In this document: piece after piece, positions 23,458 to 34,050 of the stretch
Layout of the letters: every line of letters begins with the position of its first letter
Numbering within the stretch: the first letter of the stretch is position 1
Origin: Limnephilus marmoratus
Taxonomy: Eukaryota; Arthropoda; Insecta; Trichoptera; Limnephilidae
Assembly (NCBI GenBank): GCA_917880885.1
Contig: OU862928.1
Location: 14,217,721 to 14,281,720 of the forward strand
DNA length: 64,000 nucleotides
Direction of reading: 5' to 3'
The notes under the pieces: generated by a model
The model's database searches: none
Told to the model about the DNA's origin: nothing
What the model saw: only the letters and a program-made list of their open reading frames with translations
Program-made: the position numbers and the translations under genes

Positions 23458-23935
23458 ATATACTTCATCATCATCATAATCATCACTGTTGGCTCTACAA
23501 CCCCTGGTGGGCTTTGGCCTCCTCAAGAGTCTTCCTCCACTCATCTTGGTTTGTGCCAGTTCTCTTCACTTTAGAAGCTCCAAGATATATCTTTGAGGAT
23601 GTTATATCTTCATCTTAGTCTTGGTCTTCCCAGGCTCCTTCGCCTTATCGGTCTTGAGTTCAGCAGGGACTTTGTTGCTTGATGCTCGGTCATTCTTTCC
23701 ACATGACCCAGCCACCGAAGTTTTCCCAGTTTTATAAATTTTGTGACGTTTGACTCCTTAAACAGAGTATACACATAGAGATATACCATAGAGCGGCTAC
23801 CCGTACATAATTCTTCGAGATTCGAGTTCAAACCATGCACGAGCAGGCATTTAGGAATGGAAGTTCGACAGATTCCGTCGTTTGCCGAACGGTCTAGCAG
23901 AGGTTCATAGACTTTTTTATAAGAGGGTCGCAAAC
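23458..23935 (-). pseudogene. RTE-like LINE C-terminal fragment with (GAT)n tail
   Basis: The minus strand reads KLGKLRWLGHVERM, then RRRSLGRPRLR and, after a frameshift, GTNQDEWRKTLEEAKAHQGL before a stop. This is the LRW.GHV.RM...GRPR..W signature at the C-terminus of RTE-type LINE proteins. The 3' end runs into a GATGATTATGATGATGATGA microsatellite. It inserted only ~28 bases past the donor site of the protease exon. Confidence 0.7.
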
Positions 23936-24099
23936 GACGACGTCAAGGTTCACCATCAATATTAATGTTCAATATACTAGTAGTTATTTTAGTTTCAGTT
24001 ATTTCAATAATATGTATTTTTACATATAGTTTGTCAAATAAGAGTAGAAAACATAGGAGGGCGCCTCTGTTGTTCAAATGGCAATACTAAAAATATAAT

Positions 24100-25595
24100 C
24101 ATGGTGATCATCTAAAGCTGTGTAACCTACATTTTTATTAAAAATTAAAAAGTCATAAAAGTGAAAAAAAAAGTTTTTTTTTCATTCCACTCATTTCAAA
24201 ATTAGAATTGCATATTAGAGTCGGCCGAAAAAACTCATTTTATGATTTCGAAGTTGTAATAGCGTGGAAAAATTGCGAATTATATAGACAAAAAAGGGAA
24301 AAAAAATACATCAAAATCAGATGACATCTTCCGTTCGCGCATAGGCCCTAAAGTTTGACAAAATATGAAAAAAACCGCATCTTTTCGATTATTTTTTTTT
24401 TAAATTTTAATTAAATGTTTACGTAATGGTATAGTTTGTTACGTCTTTAAATAGAGCTTAAAACATTGTGTTTTAATTTGGTTTACATCAATTGATATCT
24501 TCTGGTCGCGCATAGGGCTTAAAATTTTCCAAAATATTGAAAATTTCACATTTTTACGAGATCTTTTTTAAGTCTTTAGTATACTTTTTCATCGTAATAG
24601 TTACCGTATTTTTATGTTTGAACCTAAGTAAAATTATTGAGGAAGAGCATTATTCACTAATTCAAGAACCCGGCTTACTCTACGTTGGAGAAATTCTGTT
24701 ATACCTACATTCTGTTATATCTTCAGATCCTCCAAATTCTGGAGGATCTGAAGATATTGTCAAGTCTGTAATTTCTTACCTGTCTTTTTTTTAATATGTT
24801 TATTTAGTTATTAATTGTACAATAATTTCTCTTACTTAAATTTTACAAAACTGATTGATCAGTTTGATTGTAAAAAATCTCTCTTTTTCCTATTTATCTA
24901 CTTACAACATAAAAAATGTTTGATATTTTGGTGCTTAATACATATCTAGTAATTATTTAATAATATAATACTTAATATTAAAATACATAACTAATTATTG
25001 TAATTCTTATTGTAACATTAATTTTATTTTGAACAATGGTTAAAAGATCTAGGTACCTATTCGTTCACAACGTGGTATTTCTCTTAAAAATCTAATTATC
25101 ATCGGATGTGATGGTATTGCTGTCATCTGGTTTGCCGAGTTGAACTTTATTTAAGGAAACCTGTACAATGGGCAATTTGCCACATCCATTTCAATGAGTT
25201 GCCATTCCGCCACACGTTTGAGCACCTAGATGGCAAGACAACGGGGTCTAGTACTTCCTAAGGGCTAATCGGTGAAAAGTTACTTTGCTGCCAAAAAATG
25301 CCGGTGGTTAACTTTCAGAGAATTGACTGTCAGATCCCACAGATAAACAGGAATATGCTTAGCAAAGATCAGCAAGACCTACTTGATATTTTAAAGGCAA
25401 CAAAATCAGGAACCTGTAAATAAGATTTGACTGTATGTGATCCTGGGCACTTATCACATTTGAGGTGGTTAATAGAACTCTCAGATTATACATAAGTGAA
25501 GAAAACCCTTCACCTGAACATCAAGAACTAGTCTTATTTATATTGAAATCATACATGCCAATGTTGTTTACTATCAAAACAAATAAACACGTTAC
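24100..25595 (+). pseudogene. TAAGG-family transposon protein, copy B (decayed)
   Basis: Fragments of the same protein as copies A and C lie in order on the plus strand: IIEEEHYSLIQEPGLLYVG near 24637-24693; HFNELPFRHTFEHLDGKT near 25184-25240; MPVVNFQRIDCQIPQINRNM and LSKDQQDLLDIL near 25300-25395; PGHLSHLRWL near 25444-25475; NRTLRLYISEENPS and LFILKSYMPMLFTIKTN near 25470-25590. Stops and frameshifts separate them, and a segment between 24700 and 25180 is missing or unreadable. The upstream part carries two copies of a GCGCATAGGSCYTAAA motif (about 24336 and 24508). The right end abuts the BEL integrase fragment; no target-site duplication was identified. Confidence 0.7.
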
Positions 25596-25909
25596 ACGTA
25601 CATCTTTGGGAAGTAAAACCGGATGTTTAACCTCAAAAGGTAAATCCGATTTAAAAAGCCGCCCCCCAAAACGTAACAGATTATCTCCATCAAGAACTAG
25701 AGATAAACTCTGAAGCCTTTTGGAATGAAATTTGCCTTTCTGGAGTGCAGCAATATCTCCTGCAAAATGAATACTCTGCACAGCACGAATCACAGCCTTT
25801 TCAGCAGTCATAAGATTATTGACCGTTCCAGAGGAAAGTGATATCCTTTTTATGAATCGGAGGACATAAACAACAATCCTTAGAAGTTTATCCCAAGTGG
25901 ATATACGCT
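25575..25909 (-). pseudogene. BEL/Pao integrase N-terminal region (distal half of split BEL)
   Basis: The minus strand reads STWDKLLRIVVYVLRFIKR, AEKAVIRAVQSIHFA, LQSLSLVLDGDNLLRFGGRL and LPFEVKHPVLLPK. This is the classic BEL/Pao segment between RNase H and integrase (W.KLLR...YVLRF, AE...IR..Q..HF, L..L.P.LD..GLLRVGGRL, LP...KHPVLLP). It is the continuation of the BEL element whose RNase H ends at 40627: excising 25918-40618 and one 8-base duplication brings the two halves into the same frame. It is truncated at 25575 by copy B of the TAAGG transposon or by deletion. Confidence 0.8.
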
Positions 25910-25917
25910 GAGCCAGT
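25910..25917. repeat. Target-site duplication GAGCCAGT (left)
   Basis: Identical to 40619-40626; flanks the CACGG-ended element. Eight bases is the length generated by hAT and P-type transposases. Confidence 0.85.
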
Positions 25918-26222
25918 CACGGACGTAGCTATAGCTTTGACAAGGGGGGGGTCCCCAAAGTAAAAAAAAAAACAGAGCTCTAACGCCAATTAAATCGATT
26001 ATTTACAAATTAAACATTGCCTGCGACTATAACACGCAAGTATAGTCGCAGGTTATCTATATATAGTCGCGGATAATCTATATACGGTTAATCTATATAA
26101 TAATATAGCTTTTTAAAGGGAAAAACTGATCATCGCAGTTATCGATAGCGTCGATTACAGTTGCAGGTTTTTGTGCTACAGATTTCCAGTGATTGTGCCA
26201 TATCTCATATTCACTCAGAAAT

Positions 26223-26404
26223 ATTATGTGTGTCGTTGCTTATCTAGAATATATAATGTGAGATATCAGCCTTATTTTCCGCCAGCGTCGGTCATATCCA
26301 TTGCTTTTTCTTGAATTTCCCGCCATTCCTCTGCAACTCCCTTTAGCTGTTAATTGTCGCCGTGCAGTTGGCATCTTGAGATGCCGTATTAATTTAATTT
26401 TGGC
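26223..26404 (+). repeat. DIRS left inverted terminal repeat
   Basis: Starts ATTATGTGTGTCGTTGC and continues through ATCAGCCTTATTTTCCGCC to GCCGTATTAATTTAATTT. It matches the reverse complement of 40164-40320 with few differences. Confidence 0.85.
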
Positions 26405-26616
26405 GTTATTTTGCTCACGCCGGTCGCAAAATTTTTCGTTTGTAATTGTTAACGAAAATAATATCTATTGCTACCTGCGAATTCCGTAATTTTATGAAAA
26501 ATTAGTGCAAGTGATTAGTGCAAACACTTTTGACAGATTAGCGTATTCCTACTACCTACGCTATATAAATCTGCGTCGCTTCTTCTCGAAAACGGAAGGA
26601 CGCCGGGCCGATTACA

Positions 26617-26796
26617 ATAGCTTCTCGGCCTGTTGGCTAAGATAAGTGATTATCTGTCATATCACAGCTTAATTTCTGATAGTTCCCGCAATGGGGGACC
26701 AGTTTATTAAACTGGTTTTTGGAATGTGACGGGATGTTCGGGGCTTTTTCCTCTCCTGTCGCGGTTTGGACCTTGCAATGCCGCTGGGATTGACCC
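26617..26796 (+). ncRNA. U2 snRNA-like sequence (pseudogene or captured copy)
   Basis: A 180-base stretch follows metazoan U2 snRNA in order: a 5' TAGCTTCTCGGCC and GGCTAAGAT (stem I), CAGCTTAATTTCTGATAGTT (stem II region), a GTTTTTGGAAT Sm-site-like segment, the GGGGCTT stem III and a final GGACCTTGCAATGCCGCTGG (stem IV). The full length and insect-like stem II/Sm/stem III features make the assignment firm. The branch-site recognition stretch, normally GUAGUA, is altered (GTGATTATCTGT), so it probably does not work in splicing. It lies inside the DIRS element between the left ITR and Gag. It may be a captured snRNA forming part of the DIRS leader, or a pseudogene inserted later. Confidence 0.8.
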
Positions 26797-27069
26797 ATTT
26801 ATATTCATACTAAATGATAAATTAAGCTGAATGTATTGTCTTACGTAATTACCTGATTTATGGATCAATTGTAGACACATTTAACCATTTCTCCACCTTT
26901 GGAATTTATGTAATCGATTTTTGAATGAAATACCTATGACCATCGGCGATCGCGATGTCATATTAAAATACTCAAATTACAAATACGAAATCATGACATT
27001 CATGTTCGTTTGATAATCGTTTGACGCAATTTGATGTAGTTAGACCTATAATTCAGCTTTATTTATAAA

Positions 27070-27915
27070 AGTTTGGTCCTGCTTTTGACAGTTTCAAGCA
27101 TGTTTCAAACTCGGGCGAGTGGGCCAATGTCCGCTATGCATCTGCTTTAAAGGAATATTTGGCTGATCCAGGCTTCAAGGAGCTGGAGGTAAAGAGGTGC
27201 TGGCATTTGTCACCGCCTCACCAATATTTACGGCCATGAAAAAGATGCTGGCATTGCATGCCTCATTGAAGCAGAGAGTGCTTTCAACAGGCTCTCCAAA
27301 AAACTTATCAAATGGGAAAGTAGTTCAGAAGGTTCCCTGTCAGGTCTTTACAGGAACAATGGACAGCTGTAAGATTGGAGTGGAACGGAGGCTCTTCAGC
27401 AGAATTCCTCCGTCTTCCACTCATCCTTTTGGGGAAGAAGCACTTTCTGCCCAGTTGCAGAAACTAGGTGATGTAACAAAGTGCTTTAGTCCAGTGCGCC
27501 TACTCAGGGTAGCCACTCGGTGCACAACCGCCCTTCAATATCTAAGGAGGTTGTTGCCTTTCCCCCCAAGCAAACATCAAAGGAAAATATGGCATTTCCC
27601 TCATTTCCCCGTCGGGCAGACCACGAAAGAGACCCCCAACATTCCTCTCGTACGAGGGATAAGGGGAGGGAACAGAAGCGTGGCACGAGGGGGCAGACCT
27701 CTCGTGGCCGCTTCAACAAGTGTCGGCGCACAACCGCCGAGGTTGTTGCCTTTCTCTCCAAGCAAACATCAAAGGAAAATATGGCATTTCCCTCGTTTCC
27801 CCGGCGGGCAGACCACGGGAGAGACCCCCAACATTCCTCTCTTACGAGGTATAAGGGGAGGGAACAGAAGCGTGGCGTGAGGGGGCAGACCTCTCGTGGC
27901 CGCTTCAACAGGTGA
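27070..27915 (+). pseudogene. DIRS Gag-like ORF1 with 193-bp tandem duplication
   Basis: Early text WANVRYASALKEYLADPGFK (near 27120-27180) is the conserved DIRS Gag W..VRYA.AL..F...PGF segment. Frame changes follow, then a Pro/Arg-rich C-terminal part in which KQTSKENMAFPSFPRRADH and GQTSRGRF occur twice, because 27548-27740 is duplicated at 27741-27912. It is presumed to be a nucleic-acid-binding structural protein. Several frameshifts are present. Confidence 0.6.
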
Positions 27916-28972
27916 CTATCAACCATTTTGGGCGGGTCAACTACAGGATTATTGGATAGAATGGCAGGCCCTAGATGCCCCAGAGACCATCTTACATATG
28001 ATAAGAGGATACCGCATACCATTCATCCGAGAGCCCTTGTTGATAAGTCCAAGCCAAACTTCCGCAAGGAGGTTCAAAACGACAGTAACCCCGGAAATGA
28101 CAATGATGAGAGATGGTACATGGAAATAGCTGGCGATAATGCCACCTTCCTATCAACACTTTTTCTGGTTCAAACGAGCGAAGGCTCGAAACAGTCGATC
28201 TTCAATTTAAAAGCTATCACAAATTGGATTGCAGAAATCCTGTGTAGACAGGCTATCAGGATCATTGTGTACCTAGACGACTTTCTCCTGGCTCATCAGA
28301 CCAGAGAGATCCTCAGTCAAACTTGAGAAGCTCTTTAATTGTTAGAGCGGTTAGGTTGGTCTGTAAATTTCCAAAAGTGTGTCCGTCAGCCAGCACAGTC
28401 AGTGGAATATCTTGGAATTGTGTAGAACCCCCATCTAAAACAGAAGTCCTTAAACAAATACAGACGCCAAGGTCTTTGGAACTTATTTCAGAGATCCATG
28501 ACAAAAGGAAGATGGACTCTGAAAGGAGCTCAGAGTATTCTCGGAAAGTTGAATTTTGCTACCTTTGTGGTCCCCAGAGGTCGACTTCATACTCGGCTGA
28601 TACAATTACAGTAATGCTGAAGCTGACCCCTCAGCAAAAGTCTCTGATAAAGAAGGAGGTCTTGTCAGAAATGAAATGGTGGATGATCAACTTAGATCAT
28701 GTTTCAACTCTTCATTTTCCCAGCCCAACACATTCTCTGACTACGGATGCGGCAGATCACAGCCGGGAGCCCTGATTGACTATGTACCTCTGTTGTGTTG
28801 TTGGACAGACAGTTAGAGGGGGGGATATTGCAACATGAAGGAGATGACAGTAATCTTAAATGTCTTAACGTCTCTGACTCAGAATTTGAGAAGTTCAGAA
28901 CAGGACAACAGGTCAGTCGTAGCCTACTTGAGGAACAAGGGGGCACCAAGTCAATGGGTATCCTTCATCTGA
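27896..28972 (+). pseudogene. DIRS reverse transcriptase / RNase H, first part
   Basis: Fragments in order: AITNWIAEILCRQAIRIIVY, LDDFLLAHQTREIL (catalytic YLDD), GWSVNFQKCVRQPAQSVEYL, SILGKLNFATFVVPRGRL and FPSPTHSLTTDAADHS (RNase H Asp). The stretch after that, VVAYLRNKGAPSQW, is cut by the LTR element at 28973 and continues after 38315. These motifs (TNW...R..GIR...YLDDFLL, LG.LNFA..VVPRGRL) are specific to DIRS. Stops and frameshifts are present. Confidence 0.8.
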
Positions 28973-29685
28973 TGTTGCATAACGACGGGCTCGAACCGCC
29001 TTGTTACGAACAGGTACAAATTAATAATAAATAATGCCACAATGATCAAGACAAAAAACAATGGTTCAATTTAAATACTTACAAAAACCAAATTATAATA
29101 CAAACCTCGGCTAGCTCATCTCAGGGGAAATTGTGTTCTCAGTTCGTTCTGACTTGGATTCAAAACGACTGTCGCTTTATTGTTAGAATAATTATAGTTA
29201 GGATTTTAATAAATGAAAAGATCTCTTGTCGCTTTTAAATAATCGGTGAATTTATTAATGACTCGACGCTTCTAGGAAAAGCTTTTAATCTCTTTGTGAA
29301 CTCAAGGTTAATGATTTTCAAATATAACGAAAGGGATAAATGGAAAACACAAAAATAAGTAATATTACGTACGTTACAATGTCACGGGCAGCATCGGGAT
29401 CACCACTGAGTTGATTTAAATATCAAAGTTAACTATATTTTAAATTACGTGTCCCAAACGAATATGCGAAGAACCGTCCCATAGCGAAGTTAAAGCCAGA
29501 AGAAGGCGCCAGGGCTCTCAGCCCCGTTGAAAGGGCTGCTCGGCCCCCTCCCGAAATCCGGGCCAATCAAAACGTTTCGCAAATGTTGCCAACTTTTGGC
29601 AACTGGTATTAAATATTTAGTACCTGATGACGGAAATAATCATATAGGGGTGGGAAGTTATAATTCAAGAAAGTACTTCATAACA
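28973..29685 (-). repeat. Left LTR (713 bp) of LARD-like element
   Basis: By eye nearly identical to 37598-38310 along its whole length (differences include CTAGCTC/CCAGCTC near 29112/37738), so the insertion is young. Confidence 0.9.
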
Positions 29686-30135
29686 CATCCCCGAAAACAC
29701 CAGCAAAAAACCGCCGTTGTAACGAAGGTTTTTTTAATCTAAACCCTTCAAAGAATTCCCTCAATAAACTTTACAAAAAAAATCGTTCACATAGAGATTC
29801 AGCATTAAAAACCTAGGCAAAAAGTTGTACAGTTTACAATAAGTTATATAGTTTACAATACACATAAAGTATCAAATAGACAGCAAAATCAACACGTCGA
29901 AGTGGCCTGGCAGGAACTTCGTGGCACGCAGTTTTCTAGGCAGCGCAAGTCAGTGTGTAATGTCCATCAGGGCGTCTAGAGTAATAGTCGGGATCCTCAG
30001 CAGGAGAGAAGTGTCAACATGAAATAAAATTACAAAATTATTAGAAAAGTACAAACACTTAGGCATCGAGGCACATAGAGTAAACAAAATTATCTGAACA
30101 GTAATTGTATAAGCAACAAGAGATCAAAGCGTTAG

Positions 30136-30410
30136 TGTAATGTACTTTTATTGTGGCCACACTAGCCACACAATAATAATAAATATGTTAAACGTAAGTT
30201 CTCGTCTTTATTGTAAGAGTACAATGGATTCAATAAGTAATATTATTTGTCTCGGTAGCGACTGATTATACTGGAAGTTAGAATGGTTCTGGCCGCGGCC
30301 GTACACCGGACCGCTGTCCCGGCTCGTATGCCCGATCGGCAATGTTCGGCGACCCGAGCATTCCCGAATTACTACATAGATACAAATGCGATATAATTGC
30401 ATATATCACA
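30136..30410 (-). repeat. 3' LTR (275 bp) of RT-less Gypsy
   Basis: TGTAATGTACTTTTATTG ... GCATATATCACA; a match to 34051-34325 with no difference that I could see. It contains GGCCGCGGCCG and TATTTATT-type AT text. Confidence 0.9.
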
Positions 30411-30605
30411 CCCTTCCCCCTGTAAATCAGTCACTACATATTTAAGTATTTCAAGTATTTCATGATTCTATATAATTCAAACACTGTAAATATTATACTG
30501 ATATTTCACTCAAGTTCTTATAATGTTTTTTCATAAACACATCATTATTAATATTTCACACAAAATTATATTAAGTTAGAAGGCTTTCCGTTCCTTCCTT
30601 GTGGA

Positions 30606-33518
30606 CTATCTTGGGCGGAGTCTCCCCAACCAGGGATTTGAACTTTGACTTGGACCAGCGATTGCCGTGTCTGTGACCTCCGGTGACCTCTCTCCTCCCT
30701 CCGCAAATCTGAAATCAGGAGAAAACACCGTTAACTCACTCCACAGATTGGATAACTCTTTCTCAGAGTGCTCAGTCCTCGTGTCATCAGACGCGGAATC
30801 TGGCAAATCTGACTCAACATCACTCCAAGACACTGATAAGTTCCTCATCTGATCCACATGACGTTTCCAAATTAATTGAGAATCACAAGTTTTTACCAAA
30901 TATAATTTTTTTCCAATTTTATCTGTAACAATTCCCTTTACCCATGTAAATTTATTATTCTTCCTGAAATCTTTAACTAAACATTTTTGTCCCACAATAA
31001 AATTTCTTGTTTTTACACCACCATAATACTTAGATTGTTTACGTTGATTTGCCTCAATATTCTTATTCGCCAAATCATGTTGTTTTGACACAACCCGTTC
31101 ATTCTCTTTCGGAATGAGACTGTCAAAAGTAGATCTAAGTTTCCTACCAAACAATAAAACTGCTGGCTCGACTCCCGTCGTACAATGTGGAGTATTTCTA
31201 TAATCGGACAAAAAATGTAACAATTTATCCTTGTAATCAACCTGAAATTTATTTCCTACCATAAGTTTTTTAAGAAAACTCTTAGTAGTTTTCACTGAAT
31301 TTTCAGCGATCCCATTACTTTTTGGGTGCATAACTGGAGATGACATGAATTTAATATTGTTTTCCCGAAGAAACTGTTGGAAAATTTCACTCGTAAAACA
31401 AGTTCCGTTATCTGACACTATGAGTTCAGGGTAGCCAAAATTTGAAAATAATTTCCTCAATTCAAATATAGTATTAGCTGAATCTGCCCTTTGAACTTCA
31501 ATACAGTCAACCCATTTAGTGAATGAGTCGCAGATGACCAGAAACATTTTCCCTGCCAGCGGTCCACTATAATCCAGGTGTAACCTACTCCAGACCTTCC
31601 CAGAATTAGGCCATACCGATAATTGACTCTTTGGCGGAGATTGTTTCGTCGACGCGCATTCTGGACATTCCTGAACAATTTTCTCTAAATCTTTGCTCAG
31701 CGATGACCACCAGAAATAACCCTTTGCTAACCCTTTCATCTTAACAATACCTAAGTGTGAACGATGCACGAGCTCTAACACTTTTTTATGCAACGAACTT
31801 GGAACAATAATTCTATGTTGCCAAAATAAACAATCCTTAACAATCGAAAGTTCGTTCCTTTTTATCCAGAATTTCCATAATTCCTCCTCGCGTTTAACAC
31901 GTTTGGGCCACCCTTGCCTTAAACACGTCATTACGCCTTGAATGACCGTATCTACTTTAGTGGCTTCCCTAATCGAATTAACGTCAAGATGTTCACAATT
32001 GCTAACAAAACTTACGAAATCTGAACCGCAGTAATCTTTAAATTCTACCTTAGAATTCTCAACTTTGTTCTTTAACAGAAACCGAGACAGAAAATCTGCC
32101 TGGTTTCCACCTGATTTCATCGGTTTCCCAGAAAGTAATCTTTGCAACTGAACTACCGTATTCTTTAAATAAGGTTTTACATTCCTTTTATTTGCAGATG
32201 AACTACCATGCCCTTTAAACATGGTTTTATATTCCCTAAGATTAGAACTTCCATACCCTGAAAAATATGGTTTTACGTTCCCCATTTTCTGAAATTTGTT
32301 CCTATTCGCGAACGAAACCGAATTAATAGAATTTTGTTTTGAAACAATGTTGAGGTTAAATATTTCCATGAAATCTCTTCCCACAATCATTTCCGAACCG
32401 CTTGTTACAACGATAAAGGTTATTAACCTAACTAGATTATTGTATTCGACCTTGAAATTTGCATTACCCACAACAGTCAACATATTCCCGTCGTAACCTG
32501 AAATTTTTCGTGTTTCGGGTGACAACTCTATATTACTGAAATGTTTACAAAACAATGTCTCCGGAATGACACAAACTGATGATCCTGAATCAATCATCGC
32601 TTCGAAGGATTTCCCATTTAATTTCAATTGTGCCTTGATTGCCTTAACAAAAGCTACATTTTCAATATTTTCATTATTACAATTCATAACTGATTTTACT
32701 GACCCGTTTTTACAAAATCTCTGTAAATGACCCAATTTACCGCAAGAATAACATTTAGCTTGCTTAAACTTACAGTTATGAGTGTCATGATTTGATTTCC
32801 CACAGATCTTACACTTTTTTAGTGATGAACCGGTTTTAACTTGTTTATCCGACCTACATGAATCGGAACTATTCGACCGATAATAAAGTTTTCGCGCCGG
32901 AGAAGCCGATTTTCCAAATCTCTTTACCGAATTTATTTCTCGCGCCGGAGAAGCCGATCTTCCAAATTCCTTTACCGAATTTACTTCCAACTTCATCTTG
33001 ATTGAATCGACCTCAGGACCTTTCGCGGTCACTGCAAGTTCAACTAGTTGATTAAAGTTTTGTTTAGGCCCTTCAACAAACAATTTTACCCGTACTGGGC
33101 CCGGAAGTAGACCGATTGCAAACACGTCTACAAGATTATCCTCCAGCCTGTTTCCGAACTGACAGAATGAGCTGAGCCCTCGAATTCTTGCGGCGAAATC
33201 CCTTATCGATTCGTTATGATTCTGTTTAGCTTGGAAAAATGATTCCCGCTCTTGAAAAAGAGATCTACATTTACCACAATGTTTTTTTAGCAACTCAATT
33301 AATTTCTCAAACGTAACATCTGTGATTTTACTCGGGAAACATAAGTTGGACAGAAGAGTCAAGGTCTCCGTTTCAAGCGAGTTTATCAGATAAGCCTTTT
33401 TCTTAATCTCGGTAATGTCATCATGTAACACGAGAAACTGCTCTAATCTGAGTTGAAACACATCCCAATCTCCGTTTATATGAGAGAACGGTGGAATTCT
33501 CGCCGATTCCATCTTCAC
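30606..33518 (-). CDS. Gag-protease-integrase fusion lacking reverse transcriptase (970 aa)
   Basis: A single open frame. Gag capsid-like region at about 1-190 (FSHINGDWDVFQLRLEQFLV, FFQAKQNHNESIRDFAARIR); two CCHC knuckles at about 236-270 (CKICGKSNHDTHNC, CYSCGKLGHLQRFC); aspartic protease at about 305-390 (MIDSGSSVCVIP, IVGRDFM). There follows a short spacer with NVKPYF/NVKPYL repeats and only the last residues of RNase H (GNQADFLSRF). The integrase has a HRSHLG...CPEC zinc finger (about 580-620) and a core with Asp in HLDYSGP, Asp in VSDNGTCF and Glu in GIAENSVKT, followed by a C-terminal domain. RT and nearly all of RNase H (normally ~450 residues) are absent without loss of frame. Start at 33518 is the first ATG; a second Met is two codons on. 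Confidence 0.9.
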   Translation of the reverse strand: MKMESARIPPFSHINGDWDVFQLRLEQFLVLHDDITEIKKKAYLINSLETETLTLLSNLCFPSKITDVTFEKLIELLKKHCGKCRSLFQERESFFQAKQNHNESIRDFAARIRGLSSFCQFGNRLEDNLVDVFAIGLLPGPVRVKLFVEGPKQNFNQLVELAVTAKGPEVDSIKMKLEVNSVKEFGRSASPAREINSVKRFGKSASPARKLYYRSNSSDSCRSDKQVKTGSSLKKCKICGKSNHDTHNCKFKQAKCYSCGKLGHLQRFCKNGSVKSVMNCNNENIENVAFVKAIKAQLKLNGKSFEAMIDSGSSVCVIPETLFCKHFSNIELSPETRKISGYDGNMLTVVGNANFKVEYNNLVRLITFIVVTSGSEMIVGRDFMEIFNLNIVSKQNSINSVSFANRNKFQKMGNVKPYFSGYGSSNLREYKTMFKGHGSSSANKRNVKPYLKNTVVQLQRLLSGKPMKSGGNQADFLSRFLLKNKVENSKVEFKDYCGSDFVSFVSNCEHLDVNSIREATKVDTVIQGVMTCLRQGWPKRVKREEELWKFWIKRNELSIVKDCLFWQHRIIVPSSLHKKVLELVHRSHLGIVKMKGLAKGYFWWSSLSKDLEKIVQECPECASTKQSPPKSQLSVWPNSGKVWSRLHLDYSGPLAGKMFLVICDSFTKWVDCIEVQRADSANTIFELRKLFSNFGYPELIVSDNGTCFTSEIFQQFLRENNIKFMSSPVMHPKSNGIAENSVKTTKSFLKKLMVGNKFQVDYKDKLLHFLSDYRNTPHCTTGVEPAVLLFGRKLRSTFDSLIPKENERVVSKQHDLANKNIEANQRKQSKYYGGVKTRNFIVGQKCLVKDFRKNNKFTWVKGIVTDKIGKKLYLVKTCDSQLIWKRHVDQMRNLSVSWSDVESDLPDSASDDTRTEHSEKELSNLWSELTVFSPDFRFAEGGERSPEVTDTAIAGPSQSSNPWLGRLRPR

Positions 33519-34050
33519 AAAAGGAAAAAAAAATAATCACGCGAAGCTACGACAACAATACTACCCCGGAAAAAATTACAAAAAACCCAGACAAATCCTC
33601 CACAAGAAAGAAAAGAAAAACCTATCTTAGAAATTGCGGTTGCAACGTCTCCAGATTGTTTCCTCTTGATGAGTGAGTGACCTTCCTCGACACTAGCACT
33701 GTTTGCCTTGTAAGAATGCCTTCCCTCGGCACTCCCTCGGAACTTCACCTTCGTGGAAAGGCTCTGTTGAGCCCCAAAAACGACCACCGCCTCTTGCTTC
33801 TGAGTACCCTTGGATGGTACTCCAGAACTCTGACTGTGGCTCCAGGAATAGCCAGAGATATCCTCGGTTTGTTCTGCCGGTCCTTTCACTCGGTCAGACA
33901 AACCCAAAAAATACTCCAATGTTCCGCCTCGGCTGTAGGTAGCCTTGAAAAATTTTTTCGGGGTGACTTAGCTCTCCCCGCTTTGGTAATTTTTTTTTTT
34001 TTGATCCAATTTGGTAATCCAATATTGTACTTTAATACGGCTGCGCCAAT
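33519..34050 (-). promoter_or_regulatory. Leader and primer-binding site of RT-less Gypsy
   Basis: About 530 bases between the 5' LTR and the ATG at 33518. The first bases after the LTR (minus sense) read ATTGGCGCAGCCG, a tRNA 3'-end complement of the TGG type used by many Gypsy elements. The rest has no conserved coding motif; a 134-codon frame here overlaps the leader and is judged incidental. Confidence 0.7.
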
